Assembly (NCBI GenBank): GCA_002361775.1
Contig: DETV01000113.1
Location: forward strand, 6,249 to 70,248
Reading direction: 5' to 3'
Length of the DNA stretch: 64,000 nucleotides
DNA from: Eubacterium sp. UBA3279
GTDB lineage: Bacteria; Bacillota; Clostridia; Lachnospirales; Lachnospiraceae
A program made the translations under genes and the position numbers. Positions 27,520 to 35,629 of the stretch are shown piece by piece (the stretch's first letter is position 1; every line of letters starts with the position of its first letter). The notes under the pieces were generated by a model. That model was given only the letters and a program-made list of their open reading frames with translations. It ran no database searches and was not told the DNA's origin.

Positions 27520-27834
27520 ATGGCAGAAGCTGTAGGAATTCTGGAAGTATTTGGTCTGGTTACTGCATTTGCAGCAGGTGATGCGGGATGTAAGGCAGCC
27601 AATGTACGGATGGAAGTATTTGACAAAAATAAACCTGCCAATGCGGACAGCCTGCCAGTTCCGCTGCTGGTTACTGTGAAGTACCGGGGTAGTGTGGCAG
27701 ATGTGACAGCGGCAGTTGAAGCAGGAGAGCAGGTGGCTAAAACTCTGGGAGGAGTGGTTACAAAACACGTAATCCCCAATCCGGAGGAAGGAACACGCAA
27801 GATGCTGAAAATCAGTGCTTTAGATAAGGACTGA
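27520..27834 (+). CDS. BMC-H shell protein, divergent (extended loop)
   Basis: A 104-residue single-domain BMC (Pfam 00936) shell protein that should form hexameric tiles. The fold signature is AVGILEVFGLVTAFAAGDAG. It differs from the PduA/EutM-like copies by a longer hydrophilic loop, VFDKNKPANADSLPVPLL, between the first helix and the next strand, and by a sequence TKHVIPNPEEG in the pore-adjacent region. The change would alter the concave face or pore surroundings. It is the first of four consecutive BMC-H genes, 28 bases after the alcohol dehydrogenase, with an AAAGGAG site. Which metabolite it gates cannot be told from sequence. Confidence 0.88.
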   Translation: MAEAVGILEVFGLVTAFAAGDAGCKAANVRMEVFDKNKPANADSLPVPLLVTVKYRGSVADVTAAVEAGEQVAKTLGGVVTKHVIPNPEEGTRKMLKISALDKD

Positions 27835-27891
27835 TTTGTGGTAAAATAAAGAAACAGATAAGAAATGGTTAAATATCAGGAGGATATGATA

Positions 27892-28167
27892 ATGGCTAAA
27901 GAAGCATTAGGAATGGTAGAAACAAGAGGACTTACAGCAGCAATTGAAGCAGCAGACGCTATGACAAAAGCAGCAGAGGTTACACTGGTAGGAACAGAAA
28001 AAATCGGTTCCGGACTGGTAACTGTTATGGTTCGCGGCGATGTTGGAGCAGTAAAAGCAGCAGTAGAGAGCGGAAGCGCAGCAGCATCCAGACTGGGAGA
28101 GCTGGTAGCTACACATGTAATTCCGAGACCTCATGAAGATGTGGAAAAAATTCTTCCAACAGTATAA
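27892..28167 (+). CDS. pduA: BMC-H major shell protein (PduA/EutM-like)
   Basis: A 91-residue canonical BMC-H protein. EALGMVETRGLTAAIEAADA starts the fold, and the pore loop reads EKIGSGLVTV. VATHVIPRPHEDVEKILP ends it. Such hexamers tile the facets and pass polar small molecules such as 1,2-propanediol. I chose the ATG at 27892 with CAGGAGG eight bases upstream; an in-frame ATG at 27865 lacks one. Its core (TEKIGSGLVTVMVRGDVGAV) is almost identical in DNA and protein to the last BMC-H gene of the set (28695-28976), so the two are recent duplicates. Confidence 0.95.
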   Translation: MAKEALGMVETRGLTAAIEAADAMTKAAEVTLVGTEKIGSGLVTVMVRGDVGAVKAAVESGSAAASRLGELVATHVIPRPHEDVEKILPTV

Positions 28168-28200
28168 TTACCCAGACTGAAGCTGAAAAGGAGTTTATCC

Positions 28201-28488
28201 ATGGGAAAATCATATGGCTTTGTTGAAATAACAGGCGTGGTTGCGGCTATTGATGCTCTGGATATTATGCTGAAGGCGGCGGATGTAAGCCTGGCAACCT
28301 GGGAAAGGAAGCTGGGTGGCCGTCTGGTGACCATGGTGATCGAGGGAGATGTGGCAGCAGTGACTGCGGCGGTGGATGCGGCAGTTGCCGGTGCAATCAA
28401 GAAACCTGTATTGCATACAGTCATTGCTCGTCCCCATGAAGAAACAGTACGAATGGTAGAATTGAGTGCTAGTCGCTGGAAAAAATAG
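28201..28488 (+). CDS. BMC-H shell protein, second divergent type
   Basis: A 95-residue single-domain BMC protein that starts YGFVEITGVVAAIDALDIML. Its pore-loop region ERKLGGRLVT replaces the usual KIGSGLVT, so the hexamer pore should be more positively charged. The C-terminus is HTVIARPHEETVRMVEL. It starts with ATG 28201 after AAAGGAG and is 33 bases after the major shell gene. It is expected to be a minor tile, with different permeability, in a mixed shell. Confidence 0.9.
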   Translation: MGKSYGFVEITGVVAAIDALDIMLKAADVSLATWERKLGGRLVTMVIEGDVAAVTAAVDAAVAGAIKKPVLHTVIARPHEETVRMVELSASRWKK

Positions 28489-28499
28489 GGGGACTTACG

Positions 28500-28976
28500 A
28501 TGGCAGAGATTAAGAAAACAACATCGAAGACTCCGGCGCCAAAGAAGACAGCCCCGAAGACGGCGGCTGCCAGAAAAACAGCCGGAACACGGAAAACTGC
28601 CGAGGTAACAACAGCCCCGGCGCAACAAAAAGTTGAAGCGGTTATTGAGACAACAAGTACAACAAATAATACAATCCATAAGGAGGAAAAAAGAATGACA
28701 CAGGAAGCTTTAGGAATGGTTGAAACCAGAGGTTTGGTAGCAGCAGTAGAAGCAGCAGACGCTATGTGTAAAGCAGCAAATGTTACACTGGTAGGAACAG
28801 AAAAAATCGGTTCCGGACTGGTAACTGTTATGGTAAGAGGCGATGTTGGAGCTGTTAAATCAGCAGTAGAAAGCGGAGCAAGCAGTGCATCCAGACTGGG
28901 TGAGCTGGTAGCTACACATGTAATTCCAAGACCACACACAGATGTTGAAATGATTCTTCCGAAGGTAACAGAATAA
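28500..28976 (+). CDS. BMC-H shell protein with H1-like basic N-terminal tail and internal start
   Basis: From the ATG at 28500 (AGGGGG site) this encodes 158 residues. The first 35 or so are Lys/Ala/Pro/Thr-rich like histone H1 (TPAPKKTAPKTAAARKTAG). An acidic/Thr linker follows, and then a BMC-H domain nearly identical to PduA at 27892. A second in-frame ATG at 28695 has a near-perfect AGGAGG seven bases upstream and would give a plain 93-residue shell protein. Both starts look usable, so long (tailed) and short hexamer subunits may be made from one gene. The tail would probably face out of the hexamer plane; a role in cargo, nucleic-acid or membrane contact is speculation. Confidence 0.85.
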   Translation: MAEIKKTTSKTPAPKKTAPKTAAARKTAGTRKTAEVTTAPAQQKVEAVIETTSTTNNTIHKEEKRMTQEALGMVETRGLVAAVEAADAMCKAANVTLVGTEKIGSGLVTVMVRGDVGAVKSAVESGASSASRLGELVATHVIPRPHTDVEMILPKVTE

Positions 28977-29010
28977 GAATCATGTAAAACCTGGAAAGTA
29001 GGTGTTGTAC

Positions 29011-29658
29011 TTGGATATGCAGAATGTTGAATTGATTACCAGATTGGTCATGGAAAGCCTGAATAAGCAGGAGGAGAAATCCGGAAAAGGGTACATGGTT
29101 CCCATCGGAGTTTCTGCCAGACATATTCATCTGACTCAGTCTGATCTGGAAGTATTATTTGGACCAGGGTATCAGCTCACAAAGAAAAAGGACCTGATGG
29201 GCGGACAATTTGCATCCAACGAATTGGTTACTATTGTGGGACTGAAATTAAGAGCTATCGAGAATGTAAGAATTCTCGGACCTTGCAGAAGCAAATCTCA
29301 GGTGGAGATTTCTGCTACAGATGCGATGAAACTGGGGATAAAGGCTCCTCTTCGGGAGTCCGGTGATATAGCCGGATCTGCTCCTATCGCACTGGTGGGA
29401 CCTAAAGGCGCTCTTTACCTGAAAGAAGGCTGTATTGTGGCTGCAAGGCATATCCATATGTCGCCGGCAGATGCCCAGGCAGCCGGAGTGCATGACGGAG
29501 ATTTCGTATCTGTAAAAGCAGATAATGAAAGAGGAACTATATTTAATCACGTAAAGATTCGTGTGGACGAAAGCTTTACTCTGGAGATGCACATTGATAC
29601 TGACGAAGCAAATGCTTCTCAGATTGCAACTGGTATGACAGTTTCAATCGTAAAGTAA
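29011..29658 (+). CDS. pduL: Phosphate propanoyltransferase (PduL)
   Basis: A 215-residue zinc-dependent phosphotransacylase of the PduL family, unrelated to Pta, which turns propionyl-CoA plus phosphate into propionyl-phosphate and CoA inside the shell. The two barrel repeats show HxH zinc motifs, ARHIHLT (about 35) and ARHIHMSP (about 146). The N-terminus (MQNVELITRLVMESLNKQ) is the encapsulation helix. The start is uncertain: a TTG at 29011 is six bases after GTAGGTG, while the ATG at 29017 has a longer spacing. Both keep the targeting helix. A propionate kinase gene is not in the window; the final ATP step must be done elsewhere. Confidence 0.93.
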   Translation: MDMQNVELITRLVMESLNKQEEKSGKGYMVPIGVSARHIHLTQSDLEVLFGPGYQLTKKKDLMGGQFASNELVTIVGLKLRAIENVRILGPCRSKSQVEISATDAMKLGIKAPLRESGDIAGSAPIALVGPKGALYLKEGCIVAARHIHMSPADAQAAGVHDGDFVSVKADNERGTIFNHVKIRVDESFTLEMHIDTDEANASQIATGMTVSIVK

Positions 29659-29690
29659 ATGATAAAAAATGTAACTAACGGAGGGTAACT

Positions 29691-29957
29691 ATGATTGTAG
29701 GTAAGGTTGTAGGAAGCATTGTGTCTACCAGAAAAAATGATAAGCTTATTGGCAATAAATTTATGATTGTAGAACCTGTGCATCATATGAAAGCCGATCT
29801 CAATCAGATCGTTGCCATTGATAATATCGGAGCCGGTATTGGAGAGTATGTTTTAGTTGCACAGGGCAGCGCGGCCAGAATAGGCTGCGGTTTAGAAACG
29901 GCACCCGTTGATGCGGCGATAGTTGGAATCATTGATGACGGTGCAGGATTGGAGTAA
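29691..29957 (+). CDS. pduN: BMC pentamer vertex protein (EutN/CcmL/PduN family)
   Basis: An 88-residue protein of the EutN/CcmL fold that caps the shell vertices as a pentamer. The family start MIVGKVVGSIVSTRKNDKL and the middle DNIGAGIGEYVLVAQGS are diagnostic, as is the ending DAAIVGIIDD. Its start follows GGAGGG. It is the only pentamer gene visible, which with the hexamer and trimer proteins gives a complete shell set. pduS begins five bases later. Confidence 0.95.
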   Translation: MIVGKVVGSIVSTRKNDKLIGNKFMIVEPVHHMKADLNQIVAIDNIGAGIGEYVLVAQGSAARIGCGLETAPVDAAIVGIIDDGAGLE

Positions 29958-29961
29958 TCGC

Positions 29962-31290
29962 ATGGATATCAAAGAGTTACAAAAAATCATACAGGAAAAT
30001 GGTGTGGTTGGCGCCGGCGGTGCGGGATTTCCCACATACGTAAAGATTGATGAACGTGCAAACACCATTTTGATGAACTGTGCGGAATGTGAACCTTTGT
30101 TAAAATTACACAGACAGCTTTTGAAACAGCACGCATATGAAATCATGAAAACTTTCCATATGATCGCTGAGACAGTAGGTGCGAAAGAAGCAATTATTGG
30201 TGTAAAAAAATCATACAAAGATACGGTGAACGCATTGAATGAGCATCTGGGAGAATTTCCGGGGATGCGGCTGGCTCTTCTTGATGAAGTATATCCCATG
30301 GGAGATGAGATCGTATTGATTTATGAAGCTACGGGACGGGTAGTAAGACCGGGCGGACTTCCCATTGAAGAAGGGGTTGCAGTATTTAATGTGGAAACTG
30401 TTTACAATATTTATCGTGCAGTTGAAATGAATCATCCGGTTACGGATAAACTGGTTTCTGTAGTTGCAGAAGTGGAACATCCGGTAACCGTCAGAGTTCC
30501 TTTGGGAACACCGCTTTCTGAAGTGGTAGCTATGGCAGGGAAGACAACCGTAAAGGATGCGGTATACTTTGTAGGCGGTCCCATGATGGGAAATATTGGA
30601 ACTGGCAGCCAGCCGGTAACAAAGACTACAAATGCCATTCTGGTACTTCCTCCAGATCATACCATTGTTCAGAAAAAAATGAGAAAATCATCCATTGATA
30701 TGAAGCGTGCAGCGTCCATCTGCTGTCAGTGCCGTACATGTACGGATCTTTGTCCGAGAAACAATCTGGGACATCCGATAGATCCGGCGCTGTTTATGAG
30801 AGCAGCCGCAAATCAGGATTTTCAGGATATGAATCCATATCTTAATGCAAACTTCTGCAGTTCCTGTGGAGTTTGTGAAATGTATGCATGTCCTCAGAGT
30901 CTGGCGCCCCGGTCTCTTCTGGCAGATATGAAAATCGGACTGAAAAAAGCAGGTGTTCGTCCTCCTCAGGGAGTTTCGGCGGCGCCGGTACAGGAGTCCA
31001 GAGAGTACAGAAAGGTACCGGAAGAGCGGTTAATGGCTCGACTGGCATTGACAAAATACGATAAAGACGCACCTTTGGATGATCAGGTCGTACCAGTGAA
31101 AAAGGTTACAGTGAATCTGAGCCAGCATATTGGAGCTCCGGCCCAGGCTATGGTTTCCATTGGAGACCAGGTAACTGCAGGCCAGATGATCGCAAAACCG
31201 GCCCAGGGCTTAAGCGTAGCTATTCACGCATCCATCAGTGGTGTGGTGACCAATGTATCAGACAAAGTTGTAGTGATTGAAGCAAGGTAG
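29962..31290 (+). CDS. pduS: PduS-type RnfC-like iron-sulfur flavoprotein
   Basis: A 442-residue electron-transfer protein of the RnfC/SLBB type. In Pdu systems PduS is a cobalamin reductase or electron carrier. The N-terminus has the glycine-rich NADH/FMN motif GAGGAGFPTYVK (residues about 14-25). An SLBB domain sits around 165-215 and two ferredoxin clusters follow: CCQCRTCTDLCPRN and NFCSSCGVCEMYACPQ. I chose ATG 29962 with a GGAG site. The next gene is the iron-sulfur shell trimer PduT, a known partner. With B12-dependent PduCDE downstream it could support cobalamin reduction; in glycyl-radical BMCs its role is likely NADH turnover. Confidence 0.92.
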   Translation: MDIKELQKIIQENGVVGAGGAGFPTYVKIDERANTILMNCAECEPLLKLHRQLLKQHAYEIMKTFHMIAETVGAKEAIIGVKKSYKDTVNALNEHLGEFPGMRLALLDEVYPMGDEIVLIYEATGRVVRPGGLPIEEGVAVFNVETVYNIYRAVEMNHPVTDKLVSVVAEVEHPVTVRVPLGTPLSEVVAMAGKTTVKDAVYFVGGPMMGNIGTGSQPVTKTTNAILVLPPDHTIVQKKMRKSSIDMKRAASICCQCRTCTDLCPRNNLGHPIDPALFMRAAANQDFQDMNPYLNANFCSSCGVCEMYACPQSLAPRSLLADMKIGLKKAGVRPPQGVSAAPVQESREYRKVPEERLMARLALTKYDKDAPLDDQVVPVKKVTVNLSQHIGAPAQAMVSIGDQVTAGQMIAKPAQGLSVAIHASISGVVTNVSDKVVVIEAR

Positions 31291-31306
31291 AAAGGACGTA
31301 TACTGT

Positions 31307-31855
31307 ATGAGTAAAGCAATCGGAATGGTTGAATTTAAAACTACGGCAACCGGTATTACAGCGGCAGATGCCATGGTAAAAACTTCAGAGGTAGAGCTTA
31401 TTGAAGCACAGACAGTTTGTCCTGGAAAATATATTGCTATTATTTCTGGAGATTTAAGCGCTGTGAAAGCAGCAGTTGATACAGCTTCCACTCAGTATGA
31501 GGAGCAGCTTATTGACAATTTTGTTCTGGGAAATCCCCATGAATCCATCTTCCCGGCTATTTACGGATCCGCGCAGGTGGAGAAAGTAAGCGCATTGGGA
31601 ATCCTGGAAACTTATGACGCAGCATCTATTATTGTGGCAGCAGATCTGGCAGCCAAGACAGCAATCGTTGATCTGATCGAACTTCGTATTGCCAAAGGTA
31701 TGTGCGGAAAATCTTATATGCTGATCACAGGAGAGGTGTCTGCTGTGGAAGCATCCATTGAAAAAGCGAAAGCGGCAGTGGGAGAAAAAGGAATGTATCT
31801 GGATTCTTCTGTAATCGCTCATCCGGATGCAAAAGTTATCGAAAGATTTTTATAA
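31307..31855 (+). CDS. pduT: BMC-T tandem shell protein with central Fe-S cysteine (PduT-like)
   Basis: A 182-residue tandem-BMC shell protein that forms pseudohexameric trimers. The two domains begin GMVEFKTTATGITAADAM (residue 6) and GILETYDAASIIVAADLA (about 97). Cys38 in VCPGKYIAII sits exactly where PduT carries the cysteine that binds a [4Fe-4S] cluster at the trimer axis. This supports an electron path across the shell, together with PduS. The ATG at 31307 follows AAAGGACG. It is 16 bases after pduS. No PduB-type double trimer is present in the locus. Confidence 0.93.
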   Translation: MSKAIGMVEFKTTATGITAADAMVKTSEVELIEAQTVCPGKYIAIISGDLSAVKAAVDTASTQYEEQLIDNFVLGNPHESIFPAIYGSAQVEKVSALGILETYDAASIIVAADLAAKTAIVDLIELRIAKGMCGKSYMLITGEVSAVEASIEKAKAAVGEKGMYLDSSVIAHPDAKVIERFL

Positions 31856-31865
31856 GGATGTACAG

Positions 31866-31922
31866 GGAGGTGTTCCGGGAAGCATTTTTGAATATTTATA
31901 AATGTCTAAGCCTGGCGCCTCC
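31866..31922 (+). other. Possible hairpin between the shell operon and deoR
   Basis: GGAGGTGTT can pair with GGCGCCTCC (with wobbles) around a loop of about 38 bases. There is no T-run, so it is not a standard terminator; it may be an RNA processing or stabilising element, or chance. Confidence 0.3.
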
Positions 31923-31963
31923 TTTGCACATAAGGGAAAAGACATAAAAGGGGGACAAGTTGT

Positions 31964-32728
31964 ATGCTAGCGTTAGAGAGAAGAAATCTGATTCTGGAGA
32001 AGCTTCAGGAAGAAAAACGTGTAGTAGTCAGCGAATTGAGTCAGCTATACAACGTGTCAGAAGAAACCATCCGGCGGGATTTGGATAAGCTGGAAAATGA
32101 AGGCTATGCCATCAAAAGTTATGGGGGAGCAGTGATCAATGAGAATATGAGCATTGATATGCCCTTTAATGTACGAAAAAACCGGAATGTATTGGGAAAA
32201 CAGAAAATTGCGGAAATAGTTGCCGATATGATTCGTGACGGAGATCAGATTATGTTGGATGCCAGTACCACTGCTGTTTTTGTTGCCAAAGCAATTAAAG
32301 AAAAACAGAGACTGACAGTGATCACCAATTCCATTGAGATTATGATTGAACTGGCAGATGTGTCCGGGTGGAATATTATTTCCACAGGGGGAACCATGAA
32401 AGAAGGATATCTGGCGCTTTTAGGCTCAAAGGCTGAGGCGGCCCTGAGAGGATACTATGTGGATAAGGCGATTGTTTCCTGTAAAGCTTTCGACATGGAA
32501 CGGGGAATCATGGATTCCAATGATCTGTTTGCTCAGGCAAAACAGACAATGATGAATTCAGCCAAAGAAAGTATTTTGGCTGTAGACCACAGTAAATTTG
32601 ACAATATGTCGTTTTCAAAAGTGACAGATACTCACAATCTGACAGCGGTTGTGACAGATCAGAAACCCTCGGAGCAGTGGCTGGAATTTTTGGAAGCGCA
32701 TAAGATAAAATGCTATTATCCGGAATAG
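31964..32728 (+). CDS. DeoR-family transcriptional regulator
   Basis: A 254-residue DeoR-type repressor. The N-terminal winged HTH contains RRNLILEKLQEEKRVVVSEL and the recognition helix motif VSEETIRRDLDKLE (about 29-42). The C-terminal sugar-phosphate sensor domain holds DGDQIMLDASTTAVFVAKAI and the TNSIEI loop. Members sense phosphorylated sugars; fuculose-1-P or DHAP would suit the locus, but the ligand is not known. The gene sits between the glycyl-radical shell module and the B12-dependent cassette. It is the best candidate to bind the repeats at 20389 and 23887. The ATG follows AAGGGGGACAAG. Confidence 0.9.
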   Translation: MLALERRNLILEKLQEEKRVVVSELSQLYNVSEETIRRDLDKLENEGYAIKSYGGAVINENMSIDMPFNVRKNRNVLGKQKIAEIVADMIRDGDQIMLDASTTAVFVAKAIKEKQRLTVITNSIEIMIELADVSGWNIISTGGTMKEGYLALLGSKAEAALRGYYVDKAIVSCKAFDMERGIMDSNDLFAQAKQTMMNSAKESILAVDHSKFDNMSFSKVTDTHNLTAVVTDQKPSEQWLEFLEAHKIKCYYPE

Positions 32729-32742
32729 AGAAAGGAAAAATC

Positions 32743-33894
32743 ATGGATAGTTTTGGAATAAAGACGCAGATTTATTTTGGAGAGGGAGCTTTGTCCCGTC
32801 TGAAAGAAATTCCATACAGAAAAGTTCTGGTGATTACAGATCCTTTCGTAGTAGAAAGTAAAATGATCGATCTTATTACGGAACCGCTCCGGGAGGGTGG
32901 AATACAGTATGAGATTTTTCATGATGTGGTACCGGATGCTCCAGTAGATAAGATTTCCAATGGAGTGAAGAAGTTTCTGGAATATCAGCCGGAAGCTATT
33001 GTGGCAGTGGGCGGAGGCTCAGCCATTGATTCTTCAAAAGCAATTCGGGAATTTTCATTGAAAATCAATAATTATGGTCCTGTGGGATTGATCGCGATTC
33101 CAACCACCAGCGGTACAGGTTCGGAAGTTACCTCTTTTGCGGTGGTAAATGATACAGAAGCCAAGGTAAAATATCCTCTGGTATCAGAAGGACTTACAGC
33201 GGATGAGGCAATTTTGGATGCAGAACTGGTAAAAAGTGTTCCGCCATCTATTACAGCAGATACAGGAATGGATGTATTTACCCATGCTCTGGAATCTTAT
33301 GTGAGTACGGATCACAATGAATTCTCTTCTGCGCTTTCTGAGAAAGCAATTGAAATCTGCGGTGTATTTTTACTGCGGGCATATCTGGATGGAAACGATA
33401 TGCATGCCAGACAGAAAATGCACGTGGCGTCCTGCCTGGCGGGACTGGCATTTAATTCTGCATCCCTGGGAATTACACACAGTATGGCTCATCAGTTGGG
33501 CGCTCTGTTCCATATTCCCCATGGACGTGCAAACGCTATGCTGCTGCCCCATATTGTAGAATTTAACGCCAATATCAATAAACACTCCAGAAGTCAGAAA
33601 GAATATCTTCCGGCAGTAAAGCGGTATGCCAATATTGCACATATTCTGGGACTTAGTAATTATAATGAGGTCATGAGTGTCAGGTCTTTAGTGAACTGGA
33701 TACAATTTATGCAGAAAGAAATGAATATTCCGTTGACGATACAGGAAATTGGAACTATCACACCGGACGCATATTTTGCAGCGGTGGATAAGATGGCAGA
33801 TGCAGCGTTGGCAGACGCATGTACAGCAACAAATCCAAGAGTTCCGTCGAAGGAAGATATCATTAAAATATATACCAAGCTGTGGTCCTTCTGA
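32743..33894 (+). CDS. pduQ: Iron-type 1-propanol dehydrogenase (PduQ)
   Basis: A 383-residue iron-dependent alcohol dehydrogenase (group III) that reduces propionaldehyde to 1-propanol and regenerates NAD+. It starts FGIKTQIYFGEGAL. The NAD-binding AVGGGSAIDSSKA and AIPTTSGTGSEVT motifs and the iron-binding HSMAHQLGALFHIPHG motif are intact. The start at ATG 32743 has an AAAGGAAAAA site, 14 bases after deoR. It shows no clear encapsulation helix at the ends. With the zinc-type enzyme at 26265 the locus has two unrelated alcohol dehydrogenases. Confidence 0.92.
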   Translation: MDSFGIKTQIYFGEGALSRLKEIPYRKVLVITDPFVVESKMIDLITEPLREGGIQYEIFHDVVPDAPVDKISNGVKKFLEYQPEAIVAVGGGSAIDSSKAIREFSLKINNYGPVGLIAIPTTSGTGSEVTSFAVVNDTEAKVKYPLVSEGLTADEAILDAELVKSVPPSITADTGMDVFTHALESYVSTDHNEFSSALSEKAIEICGVFLLRAYLDGNDMHARQKMHVASCLAGLAFNSASLGITHSMAHQLGALFHIPHGRANAMLLPHIVEFNANINKHSRSQKEYLPAVKRYANIAHILGLSNYNEVMSVRSLVNWIQFMQKEMNIPLTIQEIGTITPDAYFAAVDKMADAALADACTATNPRVPSKEDIIKIYTKLWSF

Positions 33895-33953
33895 AAAATT
33901 ATATAAACGGGAGGGACCGGTAATAGCTGCTGAGAACGAAAGGGATCAGAATT

Positions 33954-35615
33954 ATGAAATCAAAGAGGATTGAAATACTGAACAACCGTTCGGTAAATAA
34001 AGACGGATTCATCGATGAATGGCCGGAAATGGGATTTGTGGCAATGAAAAGTCCATATGATCCAAAACCCTCTATTCGGATTGAAAATGGAAAAATCGTG
34101 GAGCTGGACGGAAAAGAAAGGAAAGACTTTGATTTTCTGGATCAGTTCATAGCAGATTACGCCATTCGGATTGAGAGGGCGCAGGAATCTATGGGATTTT
34201 CTTCTCTTGATATCGCCCGGAAAATCGTGGATATCAACGTATCCAGAAAAGAAGTATTGGATATTGTATCCGGTATTACTCCGGCAAAGATGGCAGAAGT
34301 AATCAATGAATTAAATGTGGTGGAAATGATGATGGGGATGCAGAAAATGCGTGCCAGAAAAGTGCCGGGAAATCAGGCTCATATAACAAACCTGAAAGAC
34401 GATCCGGTACAGATCGCAGCAGATGCGGCGGAAGGAGCGCTGAGAGGATTCAGTGAAGAAGAAACTACCACAGGTGTGGCAAGATACGCACCGTTTAATG
34501 CGATTGCCCTGCTGATCGGTTCCCAGGTGGGAAGACGAGGGGTACTGACCCAGTGCGCAGTGGAAGAGGCCATTGAACTTGAGCTGGGAATCCGGGGATT
34601 GACAACGTATGCAGAGACACTTTCTGTATATGGAACAGAGAAAGTATTTATTGATGGAGATGATACACCGTATTCCAAAGCATTTTTAAATGCGGCTTAT
34701 GGTTCCAGAGGATTGAAAGTAAGATTTACTTCCGGTTCCGGTTCAGAAGTGCTGATGGGAAGCAGTGAGAAAAAATCCATGCTGTATCTGGAATGTCGTT
34801 GTCTGTATGTGACAAAGGGAGCAGGAAGTCAGGGAATCCAGAATGGTTCAGTAAGCTGCGTGGGAGTAGCCGCAGGTGTACCGGCAGGTATCCGGGAAAT
34901 CATTGGTGAAAATCTGGTGGCAGCATTGCTGGGACTGGAATGTGCATCTTCCAATGACCAGAGTTTCTCTCATTCTGATATGAGAAGAACAGCAAGAACC
35001 ATGCTTCAGTTTATGCCGGGAACAGATTTTATTTTTTCCGGTTATGCAGGGGAGCCAAATTACGACAATATGTTTGCCGGATCCAATTTTGATGCGGAAG
35101 ACTTTGATGATTACAATGTACTGCAAAGAGATATGCAGGTGGACGGCGGTCTTCGCCCTGTCACAGAGGAAGAGGTGATCCGTGTCCGCAGAGAAGCCGG
35201 AAAAGCAGTGCAGGCTGTATTTAAATATCTGGGTCTTACAGAAGTGACAGATGAACAGGTGGAAGCGGTAACGTATGCACACGGAAGTAAGGATACATTA
35301 AAAAGAGATGTGGCGTCGGATCTGATGGCAGCAGACGATCTGATGAAGAGAAAAATTACAGGTGTGGATATTGTAAAGGCGCTGGCAGAAAGCGGATTTG
35401 ACGATCTGGCAGAGAGTATACTGAATATGCTGAAACAGCGTGTGATCGGAGACTATATGCATACTTCCGCGATTCTGGATGAAAATTTCCAGGTTATGTC
35501 AGGAGTGAATACTCCCAATGATTATATGGGCCCAGGTACCGGATACCGGGTGGACGGAAAACGTTGGGAAGAAATTAAGGCAATTCCCCATCGTATTAAT
35601 ATTAATGAATTTTAA
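33954..35615 (+). CDS. pduC: B12-dependent propanediol dehydratase, large subunit
   Basis: A 553-residue subunit of adenosylcobalamin-dependent diol dehydratase, matching PduC in length (554 in Salmonella) and content. Its TIM barrel binds substrate and cofactor. Recognisable segments are VNKDGFIDEWPEMGFVAM (about 15-33), GVARYAPFNAIALL, and MLYLECRCLYVTKGAGSQG. The family substrate Glu and His residues lie within well-conserved stretches. The ATG follows an AAAGGGATCAGAATT spacing. It opens the canonical order pduC-D-E-G-H-O with short gaps. Glycerol dehydratase is the close alternative, but locus and fucose context favour 1,2-propanediol. Confidence 0.95.
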   Translation: MKSKRIEILNNRSVNKDGFIDEWPEMGFVAMKSPYDPKPSIRIENGKIVELDGKERKDFDFLDQFIADYAIRIERAQESMGFSSLDIARKIVDINVSRKEVLDIVSGITPAKMAEVINELNVVEMMMGMQKMRARKVPGNQAHITNLKDDPVQIAADAAEGALRGFSEEETTTGVARYAPFNAIALLIGSQVGRRGVLTQCAVEEAIELELGIRGLTTYAETLSVYGTEKVFIDGDDTPYSKAFLNAAYGSRGLKVRFTSGSGSEVLMGSSEKKSMLYLECRCLYVTKGAGSQGIQNGSVSCVGVAAGVPAGIREIIGENLVAALLGLECASSNDQSFSHSDMRRTARTMLQFMPGTDFIFSGYAGEPNYDNMFAGSNFDAEDFDDYNVLQRDMQVDGGLRPVTEEEVIRVRREAGKAVQAVFKYLGLTEVTDEQVEAVTYAHGSKDTLKRDVASDLMAADDLMKRKITGVDIVKALAESGFDDLAESILNMLKQRVIGDYMHTSAILDENFQVMSGVNTPNDYMGPGTGYRVDGKRWEEIKAIPHRININEF

Positions 35616-35629
35616 GGAGGGCTGCAGGG

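Noticed and set aside
31856..33953. Cobalamin riboswitch for the pdu cassette
   Set aside because: The gaps before deoR, pduQ and pduC are at most about 110 bases and no B12-box-like segment is visible.
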